A stretch of DNA of 64,000 bases from an uncultured Lachnospiraceae bacterium (GCA_910586315.1 CAJUIP010000017.1:1-64000), one strand, 5' to 3'. Shown: positions 1-9,157, numbered from the stretch's first letter. Numbers and translations: made by a program. Notes: generated by a model not told the origin, from the sequence alone.

Positions 1-8
1 CAAAAAAG

Positions 9-49
9 AATAAGTCTATAGCCTGTTCTGACTGGCTATAAACTTATTA
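9..49. terminator. long hairpin at left edge, possible terminator
   Basis: Arms AATAAGT-TATAGCC and GGCTATA-ACTTATT pair around a roughly 9-nt loop with one mismatch. A T-run (CTTTTTTG) follows only when read on the minus strand, yet no minus-strand gene lies immediately to its right, so it may end a gene lying left of the window without a T-tract or be a structural element. Seen by eye only. Confidence 0.4.
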
Positions 50-68
50 TACGAGAGAGGGAAATTGC

Positions 69-97
69 TTGGAAAATTGCCATGTAGTGTGTATAAT
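69..97 (+). promoter_or_regulatory. sigma-A promoter for the AEC permease gene
   Basis: TTGGAA (69-74) and a consensus TATAAT (92-97) are separated by exactly 17 bp. The start codon follows at 125 with AGAAGGGGGAAG as ribosome site. The spacing and the perfect -10 make this a good candidate promoter. Confidence 0.65.
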
Positions 98-124
98 AAA
101 CAGTAGAATCAGAAGGGGGAAGTC

Positions 125-1036
125 ATGGAAATTATTTTACTAAAGCAGATTTGTATCATGTTTCTTTTGATTGCGGTTGGTATGTTCCTTGTAAAAAAAG
201 GATATCTTTCTGAACAGGGGGGAAAGGACCTGGGGGCTATTCTGCTCCGTGTGGTGATTCCCTGTGTAATCTTAAAGTCGTATATTACGGAATATACGGC
301 AGAGCGGGCCATCGATCTGGCTGTTTCAGCCGCCATGGCGCTTCTTGCTCTTCTTGTGGCCATGGTAATTTCATTCCTGGTTTTCGGAACAAAAAGATCT
401 ATCGAAAATTTCGGGGCTTCCTTCTGTAATGTGGGGTTCATCGGAATCCCTCTGGTGCAGGCTGTACTGGGGGAAGGCGCCGTGTTTTATCTGGCTTCTT
501 TCATTGCGCTTCTTAATATTTTACAGTGGACTTATGGCGTTTTCATCCTGACCGGAGACAAGGAGACGGTGCGGATAAAAACTATTGCCGCGAACCCGGT
601 GGTACTGGCCTTTTTCGGCGGGCTTCTGCTGTTTTTCCTGAGGATTCCGGTACCCCAGGTGATTGTAAGTACTTTAAGCAGTATCGGAAGTATGAATACG
701 CCTCTTGCGATGATTATTCTGGGGACCTATCTGGCGAAAATGAATTTCCGGGAGATGTTTGCGGCAAAGAGCGCATATGTATGTACGATTCTGCGCCTTA
801 TTTTAATTCCCGCAGCCACACTCCTTGTATTGAGCCTGATTCCCGGTGTGAAGACAGAAATCAGGCAGGTGATTCTCATTGCATGCGGGACTCCGGTGGG
901 TTCCAACATTGCGATTTTCGCAAAGCAGTATGAAAAAGATTACAGACTTTCGGTGGTAACGGTCTGTCTCAGCACTATTTGCTGTATCGTGACGGTTCCT
1001 GTATTTTATATGTTTGCGGAAAAAATTATATTGTAG
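125..1036 (+). CDS. AEC (auxin efflux carrier) family transporter
   Basis: The 303-residue protein is almost wholly hydrophobic with about ten predicted membrane spans in two sets of five, the usual layout and length of the AEC/membrane transport protein family. A conserved-looking segment GASFCNVGFIGIPLVQA (near residue 97) and a second half with PLAMIILGTYLA and ACGTPVGSNIAIFAKQY fit the family's broken helices. AEC proteins export or exchange small organic anions (malate, malonate and others in bacteria); the substrate here cannot be told. The gene has its own promoter and lies 33 bp before a co-directional M20 peptidase, so a peptide- or amino-acid-derived substrate is possible but is inference. 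Confidence 0.85.
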   Translation: MEIILLKQICIMFLLIAVGMFLVKKGYLSEQGGKDLGAILLRVVIPCVILKSYITEYTAERAIDLAVSAAMALLALLVAMVISFLVFGTKRSIENFGASFCNVGFIGIPLVQAVLGEGAVFYLASFIALLNILQWTYGVFILTGDKETVRIKTIAANPVVLAFFGGLLLFFLRIPVPQVIVSTLSSIGSMNTPLAMIILGTYLAKMNFREMFAAKSAYVCTILRLILIPAATLLVLSLIPGVKTEIRQVILIACGTPVGSNIAIFAKQYEKDYRLSVVTVCLSTICCIVTVPVFYMFAEKIIL

Positions 1037-1069
1037 GAGATATCATAGAAAATAAGAGGAGACAGGTAC

Positions 1070-2194
1070 ATGGAAGAGAAAATTCTTACTTATTTAAAGT
1101 CCCACGAAGAGGAAATTTTTGAGGATTTGAGAACCCTTGTGATGGCGGAGGCCAGTACCTCGGATATCGGGGCGCTGGCGGAGTGCAGAAAAGTGCTGGA
1201 ACGGCTGATTACCCAGAGGACAGGCGCCAGTACCTATGTATATAAAACGGAAAACGGCCATGACCCGGTCCGGTTTGAACTTGGAGAAGGAGAAGAAAAA
1301 ATTCTGCTTATTGGTCATTATGACACAGTTCATCTCATTGGCTCTTTAAAATACTATAAAGAGGGAAACAGGCTCCATGGGCCGGGTGTCACGGATATGA
1401 AAAGCGGACTGGTTTCTGCTATCTGGGCGGCAAAGGCTTATAAGGATCTGGGAATTTGTCCTGGTAAAAAGCTGGTGTTCATTTTTAATGGCGATGAAGA
1501 AACGGGAAGTAAAGAATCAGGCAAAATTATCTGTGATCTGGCGAAGGATGCAAAAGCGGCCCTGGTGTGCGAGCCCTGTATTATAAACGGAGATCTGAAA
1601 ACAGGAAGAAAGGGGACTCTTGGCTTTACGGTGACCATCCACGGTAAGGCTTCTCATGCAGGAAATGCACATAAGGACGGAATCAATGCCATTGAGGAGA
1701 TGGCAAGAGAAATTTTATTTGTCCAGGGCCTCACGGATTATGAGGCAGGAACGACTTTGAATGTGGGGATCTGCCAGGGCGGAACCAAGGTCAATGTGGT
1801 CCCTGAGCTTGCAAGCTTCCGGGTGGATTGCCGTTATAAAACTATGGAAGAGGGAAAACGTATCAGGGAAGCAATCTGCGGTCTTCCCGTGACCGTTTTG
1901 GGAACCAGAAGAGATGTGGAAGTTATTGAGGGAAAGGTTCCCATGGAGCAGACCCCGTCCAATCTGGCCTTGTTTGAAATTGCAAGAGAATGCGGAGAAA
2001 AGCTTGGGCTGTCTTTTTCTCACCAGTTTGTAGGCGGCGGGAGCGATGGAAACGCTGTATCTGCCATGGGTATTCCCACCCTGGACGGTCTTGGCGGCTG
2101 CGGCGACGGAGCCCATTCTTCAGAAGAGTATCTGCTGATTGACCAGTATATTCCAAGGATTGCGCTGCTGGCGTCTCTGATTTTAAAGATTTAG
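1070..2194 (+). CDS. M20 family metallopeptidase (carboxypeptidase G2-like)
   Basis: A 374-residue zinc hydrolase. Visible M20 metal-site motifs are IGHYDTVH (His-x-Asp, near residue 82), GPGVTDMKSG (bridging Asp), NGDEETGSKES (catalytic Glu pair), LVCEPC and the late GGGSDGNA and GAHSSEEY segments. The order and spacing resemble glutamate carboxypeptidase/CPG2, which removes C-terminal glutamate from peptides or folates, with a dimerisation insert in the middle (about 180-290). No signal peptide is seen, so it should act in the cytoplasm. It follows the AEC permease by 33 bp with its own AGGAGAC ribosome site; probably one transcription unit. The substrate is not determined. Confidence 0.85.
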   Translation: MEEKILTYLKSHEEEIFEDLRTLVMAEASTSDIGALAECRKVLERLITQRTGASTYVYKTENGHDPVRFELGEGEEKILLIGHYDTVHLIGSLKYYKEGNRLHGPGVTDMKSGLVSAIWAAKAYKDLGICPGKKLVFIFNGDEETGSKESGKIICDLAKDAKAALVCEPCIINGDLKTGRKGTLGFTVTIHGKASHAGNAHKDGINAIEEMAREILFVQGLTDYEAGTTLNVGICQGGTKVNVVPELASFRVDCRYKTMEEGKRIREAICGLPVTVLGTRRDVEVIEGKVPMEQTPSNLALFEIARECGEKLGLSFSHQFVGGGSDGNAVSAMGIPTLDGLGGCGDGAHSSEEYLLIDQYIPRIALLASLILKI

Positions 2195-2293
2195 GTCTTT
2201 TAAGGGGCCGCTGCCATTTATAGGGGATAAAAAAAGCCCCGTGGATATGTTCAGGTATGATTTTCGATGAAAAGGGCAGGAAAGTTTGCGGAG

Positions 2294-2337
2294 AAAAAAG
2301 GCGGCTTGTGACGAAGAAGAGTCACAGGCCGCCTTTT
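2294..2337. terminator. bidirectional rho-independent terminator
   Basis: A strong hairpin: AAAAGGCGGC-TTGTGAC pairs with GTCACAG-GCCGCCTTTT around a short GAAGAAGA loop. A-run on the left and T-run on the right make it work in both directions, as expected between the convergent M20 peptidase and histidine kinase genes. Confidence 0.85.
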
Positions 2338-2343
2338 CTACCT

Positions 2344-2403
2344 CATGGGAAAAATCCTGTTACGTTAATGCATAAAAGTGGACGGAAGAAGGTCTTTGCC
2401 ACG
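2344..2403. repeat. 60-bp inverted-repeat element, family III copy 1
   Basis: Imperfect 14-nt terminal arms (start CATGGGAAAAATCCT, end AAGGTCTTTGCCACG) enclose the core TTACGTTAATGCATA. A second element at 25920-25978 has the same arm design, core and length and is followed by the same GAAACAAAAA. It lies between the terminator and the end of the histidine kinase gene. Confidence 0.45.
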
Positions 2404-2436
2404 AAACAAAAAGCAGTGCGGCGAAAAGCCTCTTTT

Positions 2437-4728
2437 TTAGTTTTTAATAGGGAAGGTCACTTCCGCTTTGAACAAATCGCCATCAATGGTTATCTGGAAT
2501 TTTCCACCCTGAAGCGTAGTCAGATCTCTGGCAATGGAGAGGCCCAGACCGCTGCCTTCGGTGGTCCGGGAGGTATCTCCGCGAACGAAACGTTCTGTTA
2601 ACTCATCGGGGCTGATGTTTAATGGGGAGGATGAGATATTTTTAATGGAAAATGTCACTTCAGGTCCATGATCCTCAACCCCAACATAGACGCGGGTGCT
2701 TTCAAGGGCATATTTAAAGGCATTGTTATAAAGGTTTTCCAATACACGCCAGAGACGTCTTCCATCGGCCTCGATCAAAATAACTTCGTTGGGAAGCGTA
2801 TTGACCAGCTCCAGATGACGAAGGGCATACTTATCCTCAAATTCTCCGGTGGTCTGCTGCACCAGTTCAACAATATCGATATTGGCCATTTCCAGCTTAA
2901 TATTTCCTGAGCTGGCTCTGGATGCTTCCACCAGGTCTTCGGTCAGCGTTTTTAGCCGCTGGGATTTCTGATCCAGAACCTCTAAATATTTCTGGATCGT
3001 GGGGTCCTCCGGGTGTTCTCTCTTAATTAAGTCTATGTAATTAATAATGGAAGTGAGAGGCGTCTTGATATCATGGGACACATTTGTAATCAGATCCGCT
3101 TTTAAGCGTTCGCTCTTCACCTGTTCGGCCAGAGCCGTCTGCAGGCCGTCGCTGATTCTGTTTAAGCCCTCTGCCAGCCGTGCTTCCAGATGAGAAAATT
3201 GAGAAACCTCTACTTTATAGTTTGTCTCGCCGGAAGCCAGTCTTTCAATGGCCTCATGGATTCGTTCTGTTTGGATTGCGTTGTTGTACAGATAATGAAA
3301 AATCATAAGATTCCCCAGGATCCATACAGTGACAGCCAATATAAACGGGATGGAACGGAAGGCCTCTTCATGGTTCAAAACGAAGAAGGCTCCCAAAGTA
3401 ATCGCGAACACATTGGCGCTCAAATAAAGAACGTATCCCAGAGTCAGACGATATTTAAAGCTGCGCTCGGAGAGGCTTTCCATTACCTCGTAGAGGAAGC
3501 TGTTTTTCCATAAAGTTTCGGCCTTATACCGCCGCAGAAGGCTGAAAAAGGTTATAATTACACAGAAGTACACGACACCGAACATTATAACGCGGTTTGC
3601 CCTGTTCCAATAATTGGAAGAGACCACCAGGTGGAGAAGTCTCGACAGAAGCGGAGCGGCTAAGACGGCTCCCAGATACGTCACAAACAGCATAAGAAGC
3701 AGCATAATGTCCGTTCTTATCTTATCGAAAGGATAGAGGGTTATGGCCGGATCGGAAAAGGACTGATGACCGGATGCATATGTCAGGAAGACAAAGGTGA
3801 GAAAGCACCCCGCCAGGCCGATTGCCGCAAGACACAGTCCATTGGCGAAGGACTTTCGGGAGCTGTTATAGGCGGCAAATTCCTGGGCGTAATCATCATT
3901 GGCCTTATAACTGGTATCCAATCCTACAACCACGTAGTTTTGGCTGCTGTTATAGGGATTGTTCTGGGCCATCAAAGCCGGGATACTGGGAAATGTGGAG
4001 TCAAAGTTGGTTCTCACAGCAAGATCACTGGAGTCCCCGGCATAATAAATATATTTTCCCATGGCCATCATATCATCCACCGACATTTCCGGCGCGTTGG
4101 TGAGAATTTCATAGATGGCATTGTTTTTTGAGTAGTAGGCCACGCGGAAGTAGAAATTGGTGAAATCCGACATGAGCCTGGAATAAATGGAGTAGTAGGA
4201 GGAGAATCTGCTTAAAATTTCATAGGTCAGTTCTGGAAGTGTGGCGAAGGACTGATCTGGCCCGGTCAGTTCGTCCTCTGACTGGTAGCAGCGCCACTGC
4301 ACATAATATTGTGTCTCATCTTCCTCCGACAAATTTTCCGGAATCCCTTTTAGTTCATAATTGTCACTTTCATCCAGGTAGTAACCCAGAGATTTTCCAT
4401 AGAGGATAATATCGTTTAAGGTATAAGTCACGTCGCCGCCGGGGCCGGAGGTTGCCTGAAGGACCACTTTATTGTAATCCACGCTCCCATTGGTTTCAAA
4501 AATTTCCTGGTATTTTAAGTAGTCAAAAATGCTGGTGATGTCGGATTGTACTTTCCTGTTGAAATCGGGAGACTGCTCAAAGGTTTCATTTTGCAGCCAG
4601 TCGAGTCCGCGGCCGTAATTAGTGTTTAAGTACATAAAACCGATTCCCAGAAGGGTTATGCATACAAAAATGAAATGCAGAAAACCGGCCATACGTTTTA
4701 AAACAGGGGTTAGTGATTTCTGGTTCAT
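2437..4728 (-). CDS. membrane sensor histidine kinase
   Basis: 763 residues. One membrane span near the N-terminus, a large extracellular region of about 280 residues, then several membrane spans (about 300-480), a HAMP-like segment, HisKA with NVSHDIKTP (phospho-His about 552), N-box ENLYNNAFKYA (about 664) and G-box GSGLGLSIA (about 725). The start at 4728 was chosen because GGAGAG lies just upstream; the longer reading to 4767 would run into the response regulator gene. It starts 10 bp after the response regulator stop, so the two form a two-component operon. The extracellular part has no domain I recognise, so the signal is unknown. Family type resembles VanS/PhoR-like kinases of Clostridia. 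Confidence 0.9.
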   Translation of the reverse strand: MNQKSLTPVLKRMAGFLHFIFVCITLLGIGFMYLNTNYGRGLDWLQNETFEQSPDFNRKVQSDITSIFDYLKYQEIFETNGSVDYNKVVLQATSGPGGDVTYTLNDIILYGKSLGYYLDESDNYELKGIPENLSEEDETQYYVQWRCYQSEDELTGPDQSFATLPELTYEILSRFSSYYSIYSRLMSDFTNFYFRVAYYSKNNAIYEILTNAPEMSVDDMMAMGKYIYYAGDSSDLAVRTNFDSTFPSIPALMAQNNPYNSSQNYVVVGLDTSYKANDDYAQEFAAYNSSRKSFANGLCLAAIGLAGCFLTFVFLTYASGHQSFSDPAITLYPFDKIRTDIMLLLMLFVTYLGAVLAAPLLSRLLHLVVSSNYWNRANRVIMFGVVYFCVIITFFSLLRRYKAETLWKNSFLYEVMESLSERSFKYRLTLGYVLYLSANVFAITLGAFFVLNHEEAFRSIPFILAVTVWILGNLMIFHYLYNNAIQTERIHEAIERLASGETNYKVEVSQFSHLEARLAEGLNRISDGLQTALAEQVKSERLKADLITNVSHDIKTPLTSIINYIDLIKREHPEDPTIQKYLEVLDQKSQRLKTLTEDLVEASRASSGNIKLEMANIDIVELVQQTTGEFEDKYALRHLELVNTLPNEVILIEADGRRLWRVLENLYNNAFKYALESTRVYVGVEDHGPEVTFSIKNISSSPLNISPDELTERFVRGDTSRTTEGSGLGLSIARDLTTLQGGKFQITIDGDLFKAEVTFPIKN

Positions 4729-4738
4729 AGGGCTCTCC

Positions 4739-5434
4739 TTACTGCTTCTCAATCTTATAGCCAACACCCCAGACCACCTTTAAATAGCGGGGCTCCTTCG
4801 GATTAATTTCGATTTTTTCGCGGATATGGCGGATATGGACGGCAACGGTATTATCCGCTCCGATGGCATCCTCGTTCCATATTTTTTCATAAATCTGGTC
4901 AATGGAAAACACCTTTCCGGCGTTTTTAACCAATAAGAGCAGAATGTTATATTCGATGGGAGTGAGCTTGATTAATTCACCATCCACGGAAACTTCTTTA
5001 TTTTCATCGTTGATTAACAGGCCGCCGCATTTATAAACCTGGGAATTGCTCTGCTGGTTTAAGTTTCCAAGCTGTGTGTATCGACGGAGCTGCGATTTTA
5101 CACGGGCCACCAGCTCCAGGGGATTAAAAGGTTTCGTGATGTAATCATCAGCCCCGATATTAAGTCCCAGTATCTTGTCGGTATCCTCGGATTTGGCGGA
5201 CAGAATGATAATGGGGATGCTGCTGGTTTCCCGCACCTTTAAAGTCGTGCGGATTCCGTCCAGGCCCGGCATCATAACGTCGACAATCATAAGATTTACT
5301 TCATTTTTTTCAAGAAGCTCAAGAGCCTCATAGCCGTCAAAGGCCTTAATTACCTGAAAGCCCTCTCCAGTGAGATAAATGTTTATGGCTTCTACAATTT
5401 GTTTATCATCATCACAAACTAAAATGGTCTGCAT
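4739..5434 (-). CDS. OmpR/PhoB-family response regulator
   Basis: 231 residues. Receiver domain (1-120) has the acidic pair CDDD, phospho-acceptor Asp52 in VDVMMPGLDG, a Ser/Thr at IILSAKSE and Lys in ITKPFNP. The C-terminal winged helix (about 135-230) ends with the typical VAVHIRHIREKIE and VVWGVGYKIE. Start at 5434 is set by AAAGGAGGGAGT; the longer reading lacks a ribosome site. First gene of an operon with the histidine kinase. A perfect 11-bp inverted repeat brackets a -10-like box upstream (5476-5511), a likely control site. Confidence 0.93.
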   Translation of the reverse strand: MQTILVCDDDKQIVEAINIYLTGEGFQVIKAFDGYEALELLEKNEVNLMIVDVMMPGLDGIRTTLKVRETSSIPIIILSAKSEDTDKILGLNIGADDYITKPFNPLELVARVKSQLRRYTQLGNLNQQSNSQVYKCGGLLINDENKEVSVDGELIKLTPIEYNILLLLVKNAGKVFSIDQIYEKIWNEDAIGADNTVAVHIRHIREKIEINPKEPRYLKVVWGVGYKIEKQ

Positions 5435-5475
5435 GGGACTCCCTCCTTTTATGTAAATGGATTGCAGGACAAAAA

Positions 5476-5511
5476 TTCGCCACATTCAGTATAACACAAA
5501 AATGTGGCGAA
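5476..5511 (-). promoter_or_regulatory. inverted repeat around the two-component operon promoter
   Basis: TTCGCCACATT (5476-5486) and its exact complement AATGTGGCGAA (5501-5511) flank a minus-strand TATACT (5493-5488). Because the repeat brackets the -10, it should act as DNA (an operator) and not as an RNA hairpin in transcripts starting there. No good -35 is visible 17 bp upstream, which fits an activated or regulated promoter. Confidence 0.55.
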
Positions 5512-5561
5512 CATATTAAAAATTCCTGTCAATAAGTAAAAAATAATGTAACTGTAGCAAA

Positions 5562-7499
5562 TCAATGAAAGCGGAAAACAGCTGTTCCATAAGCTGGGAG
5601 CGGGTAAGCGAAAGAGAAAGGCTGGCCATCGCACTCGGATTTGACAGCTCTTACAGAGAACGGATGCTCGCCGCGCCCGTAAAGGCCATGTTTGTTATCC
5701 AGAATCAGGGTATAGGTTCCTGCCTTGGGTACGCCCACACGGTAATCATCTCTGGCCATGGGGGTGAAATTCACAATAAATAAAAGATTTTTCCTGCCTG
5801 TCTCATCTCTTCTTACAAAGCTGAAAATACTTCTGTCTCCATCATTGGCGTTGATCCACTGGAAACCGTTGAAATCGTTGTCAAGCCGGTAAAGCGCCGG
5901 ATATTTCTGATAAATGTGGAGCAGGTCGCTGAAGTATTTCTGAAGGTCGCGATGAGCCGGTTCGTCAGCCAGATACCAGTCCAGACCTACTTTTTCATCC
6001 CATTCATGATACTGGCCGAAATCCTGGCCCATGAACAACAGTTTTTTTCCGGGGTGGCCGATCATAAAGGTGTAGCCGGCCTTTAAATTGGCAAACTTAT
6101 CATCCGGAAATCCCGGCATTTTGTTAATCATGGAACACTTTAAATGTACCACTTCATCATGGGACAGAGATAAAATATAATTTTCACTGGTGGCATAGGT
6201 GATTCCGAAGGTCATTTTGTTGTGGTTGTATTTTCTGAAATAGGGATCTAACTTCATATACTCCAGGAAATCATGCATCCAGCCCATGTTCCACTTAAAG
6301 GTAAATCCGAGGCCTCCGGTTTCCGGTCCCTTCGTAACACCGGGCCATGCGGTGGACTCCTCGGCAATCATGATGGCTCCGGTCAGGTGTCCGGTTAGGA
6401 CGCTGTTTAAGTGGCGGAAAAATTCGATGGCTTCCAGATTCTTGTTTTCTCCATACTTATTGGGAACCCAGTTTCCGGCGCTTCTTCCGTAGTCCAGATA
6501 GAGCATGGAGGCGACAGCGTCTACACGGAGTCCATCCACATGGAAATTTTCCACCCAGTACATGGCGTTGGCAATTAAGAAATTTTTCACTTCATTTTTG
6601 CCATAATCAAAAACCTTTGTGCCCCAGTCGGGATGCTCCCCCTTTCTCGGGTCGGCATATTCATAAAGAGGTTCACCGTCAAAGTCGGCAAGGCCGTGGG
6701 CATCTTTTGGGAAGTGGGCCGGAACCCAGTCCAGGATAACGCCTATGCCTTTTTTATGAAGGTAATTGACAAAGTACATAAATTCCCTGGGAGTTCCATA
6801 ACGGGAGGTTGGGGCATAGTAGCCAGTTACCTGATAGCCCCAGGAGCCATCGTAGGGATGCTCGGCGATTCCCATTAATTCCACGTGGGTATACCCCATC
6901 TTTTTTACATAATCGGCCAGTTCATGGGCGGCTTCTTTATATGTATAATAGCCCTCCTTTTCAGCACGATTTGTTTTTCGCCAGGAACCGAGGTGCAGCT
7001 CATAGATGGACATGGGGGATTTTACGGGGTCCGAGCTTTTCCTGGAGGTGATCCACTTTTCATCGCCCCACTTGAAATCCGAGATATCAGCAACAACGGA
7101 TGCAGTGCCGGGACGGAATTCCGCGCTGAACGCGTATGGGTCCGCTTTAAAAATAATTTTATCTTCCCTGGTGGTAATTGCAAATTTATAGAGGGCGCCA
7201 GTACCAAGACCAGGTACAAAAGCTTCGTAGATACCGGAGTTTTCCAGATTCTGCATGGGGGTGGCATCCGGATTCCAGCCGTTGAAATCACCTACCACAC
7301 CGACAGCCTTTGCATGGGGGGCCCAGACGGCAAAATAAACGCCACTTTTCCCCTTGTATGTTTTTGGATGCGCGCCCAGCTTTTCAAAAATTTTGTAGTG
7401 GGTTCCCTGGCCGAATAGATATCGATCCAGATCGGTAATAAATCCTGTTCCTGCCGGCTTTTTTGATGGAGTTTTTTTCTTTTTGGTTGTTCCTTTCAT
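5562..7499 (-). CDS. glgB: 1,4-alpha-glucan branching enzyme (GH13)
   Basis: 645 residues. After a Lys-rich N-terminus come the CBM48 domain (about 35-135; GVYFAVWAPHAKAVGVVGDFN) and the GH13 barrel with DWVPAHFPKDAHGL, the nucleophile region GLRVDAVASMLYLD, acid/base IMIAEESTAWP and LSLSHDEVVH, then a C-terminal beta domain. The YDGSWGYQ and SHDEVVH signatures are typical for GlgB, which makes alpha-1,6 branches in glycogen. Its ribosome site GGAGG lies in the end of the amylase gene and only 2 bp separate amylase stop and glgB start, so they are translationally coupled. No other glycogen gene (glgA, glgC, glgP) is in the window. Confidence 0.95.
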   Translation of the reverse strand: MKGTTKKKKTPSKKPAGTGFITDLDRYLFGQGTHYKIFEKLGAHPKTYKGKSGVYFAVWAPHAKAVGVVGDFNGWNPDATPMQNLENSGIYEAFVPGLGTGALYKFAITTREDKIIFKADPYAFSAEFRPGTASVVADISDFKWGDEKWITSRKSSDPVKSPMSIYELHLGSWRKTNRAEKEGYYTYKEAAHELADYVKKMGYTHVELMGIAEHPYDGSWGYQVTGYYAPTSRYGTPREFMYFVNYLHKKGIGVILDWVPAHFPKDAHGLADFDGEPLYEYADPRKGEHPDWGTKVFDYGKNEVKNFLIANAMYWVENFHVDGLRVDAVASMLYLDYGRSAGNWVPNKYGENKNLEAIEFFRHLNSVLTGHLTGAIMIAEESTAWPGVTKGPETGGLGFTFKWNMGWMHDFLEYMKLDPYFRKYNHNKMTFGITYATSENYILSLSHDEVVHLKCSMINKMPGFPDDKFANLKAGYTFMIGHPGKKLLFMGQDFGQYHEWDEKVGLDWYLADEPAHRDLQKYFSDLLHIYQKYPALYRLDNDFNGFQWINANDGDRSIFSFVRRDETGRKNLLFIVNFTPMARDDYRVGVPKAGTYTLILDNKHGLYGRGEHPFSVRAVKSECDGQPFSFAYPLPAYGTAVFRFH

Positions 7500-7501
7500 A
7501 C

Positions 7502-8842
7502 TTACTCCTCCAGAAGTTTAAAGATTGCGCCGCCGTTAGGCGGTAGTGTTACAGAAAGTCTGCCGTTTTCCAGGAAAACCGGTCCGGCGGCTTCGTCCAG
7601 GAGATTTGCGGCCTGGCGGGCGCGGGAAGGAACCGGAATGGAAAGAGAGGCAGGCTTGTCATCATTGTTGACAGCCGAAAGAAGCAGGCTGTTGGTGCCA
7701 AGACGACAGAATGCATATTGCCGGTTGGTGAGAAGGAGCTCCTTATAAGGTCCTCCATGGAGTTCTTCATTTTCTTTATGAATTTTAGCCAGTGCCGAGA
7801 TGTGATCTGTCAGGGCACAGGGGCTGGCGCTCTGCTTTGCAATGGAAATGGCCGGGCGGAGGACCTCGTCGGAGGTGTGGGAGCGCTTCCCCTCAATTCC
7901 CCATTCACTTCCATAATAAATCGAAGGAATTCCAGGCAGTGTGAATAAAAGCTGGTGTATGGGGAAGAGATGTTCCGGATTGTTTACTTTGCTGGCGATG
8001 CGGTCTTCATCATGGTTATCCACGAAGGTATAGAGGGAATTTCCGACAGCCTCCAGCCGTTTCACATTATGGGCGATTTCGAAGTAATTATGATCATTGT
8101 GACCAGAGTAGAGGGCTTTGTGGAGTTCGTAATTGGTAACGGAGTGGAGCATTTCTCCATTGACCCAACGGCCGTATTCTCCGTGAATTACCTCACCCAG
8201 GAGCCAGAAATCTTCCTTTAAAGGAGCGGTTCTCTGGCGCAGCTCTTTCATGAAATTAAAATCCAGGACATTGGCGCAGTCGAGACGGATTCCGTCGATA
8301 TCAAACTGCTCAACCCAGAATTTCACAGTATCAAAAAGATACTCCCTTACAGCCGGATTCCAGAGATTTAAACAGGGGAGTTCGTAATGTCCCTCCCATG
8401 TCTCATACCCGAAGGAGTCCCCCATGGGGCTGTTCCCTCCGAAATTGACTCCGCGATACCAGTCCTTATAAGAAGATGCCTCGCGGTGTTCCTTCAGATC
8501 ACGGAAAGCAAAGAACTCACGTCCCGTATGGTTGAAGACAGCGTCCACCACGACACGGATGCCACTTTTGTGACATTCCTCCACGAATTTTCTGAAATCA
8601 TCACATGTTCCCAGGCGTTTGTCAATGAGCCGGAAGTCCCTTGTGTCATATCCGTGTTTCGAGGATTCAAAGAGGGGACCGATATAAAGGGCAGTGCAGT
8701 TTAGGCGTTTCATATGGGGAATCCATTGCATTAGTTCCCCAAAGCGGTCTGCTGCTGCAGGCTCATGATTTTCCTTTGGTGCGCCTAAAAGCCCGAGAGG
8801 GTAAATGTGATAAAAGACTGCTTGCTGATACCAAGGCTTCAT
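7502..8842 (-). CDS. GH13 alpha-amylase family glycosidase
   Basis: 446 residues, no signal peptide, so cytoplasmic. The four GH13 regions are present: VVDAVFNHTG, GIRLDCANV (nucleophile Asp), LLGEVIHG (acid/base Glu) and FVDNHDEDRI. The compact length and the YHIYPLGLLG start resemble Firmicutes cyclomaltodextrinase/neopullulanase-like intracellular enzymes acting on short maltodextrins. Second gene of a DUF2508-amylase-glgB operon, 8 bp after the small gene. The exact bond specificity cannot be read from sequence. Confidence 0.9.
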   Translation of the reverse strand: MKPWYQQAVFYHIYPLGLLGAPKENHEPAAADRFGELMQWIPHMKRLNCTALYIGPLFESSKHGYDTRDFRLIDKRLGTCDDFRKFVEECHKSGIRVVVDAVFNHTGREFFAFRDLKEHREASSYKDWYRGVNFGGNSPMGDSFGYETWEGHYELPCLNLWNPAVREYLFDTVKFWVEQFDIDGIRLDCANVLDFNFMKELRQRTAPLKEDFWLLGEVIHGEYGRWVNGEMLHSVTNYELHKALYSGHNDHNYFEIAHNVKRLEAVGNSLYTFVDNHDEDRIASKVNNPEHLFPIHQLLFTLPGIPSIYYGSEWGIEGKRSHTSDEVLRPAISIAKQSASPCALTDHISALAKIHKENEELHGGPYKELLLTNRQYAFCRLGTNSLLLSAVNNDDKPASLSIPVPSRARQAANLLDEAAGPVFLENGRLSVTLPPNGGAIFKLLEE

Positions 8843-8850
8843 AATTCTTG

Positions 8851-9084
8851 TTAAACCTCCTGTAATTCATGCTTTTTAAGTCTTTGCAGCAGGAACTGGT
8901 AACGAAGCTGGGCGGCGTTTAGCTCATAAATATAACAATCAATCAGGGTAGGATCCACTACCTGCTCAAATTGGCTTTGGGCGGATAAAATAGCCCCTTT
9001 GCTGATTTCGATCTGGCGCTTCAGTTCTGTTACATCTTTCATGCGTTCCTTGCGTAAAGCCGTTTTTTTACTGGAAAATATCAT
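8851..9084 (-). CDS. DUF2508 family small protein
   Basis: 77 residues with KDVTELKRQIEISKGAIL, DPTLIDCYIYELNAAQLRYQ and FLLQRLKK, matching the DUF2508 (YaaL-like) family pattern of a short helical protein with a D-P-x-L-I-D-x-Y-I-Y-E core. Function is unknown; in other Firmicutes the family is often near recR or sporulation genes. Start at 9084 follows AAGGAGTG. Here it heads the amylase/branching-enzyme operon, which is an unusual place for it. Confidence 0.75.
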   Translation of the reverse strand: MIFSSKKTALRKERMKDVTELKRQIEISKGAILSAQSQFEQVVDPTLIDCYIYELNAAQLRYQFLLQRLKKHELQEV

Positions 9085-9127
9085 ACTGCCACACTCCTTG
9101 CTTTTCCGATTCAGGAAAATGTATTTC

Positions 9128-9157
9128 CGCGAGCAGTGAGCCAAATGCCGTGCTTGC
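9128..9157. repeat. 30-bp repeat fragment, family IV copy 1
   Basis: This stretch begins CGCGAGCAGTGAGCC and ends GCCGTGCTTGC; it matches 26 of 30 bases of 44297-44326. It lies in the spacer before the DUF2508 gene. Probably a fragment of a dispersed noncoding repeat. Confidence 0.4.

Noticed and set aside
2257..2601. 114-codon plus-strand frame across the spacer and the end of the histidine kinase
   Set aside because: It crosses the terminator and repeat element and then lies antisense to the kinase; no ribosome site and no protein-like pattern.
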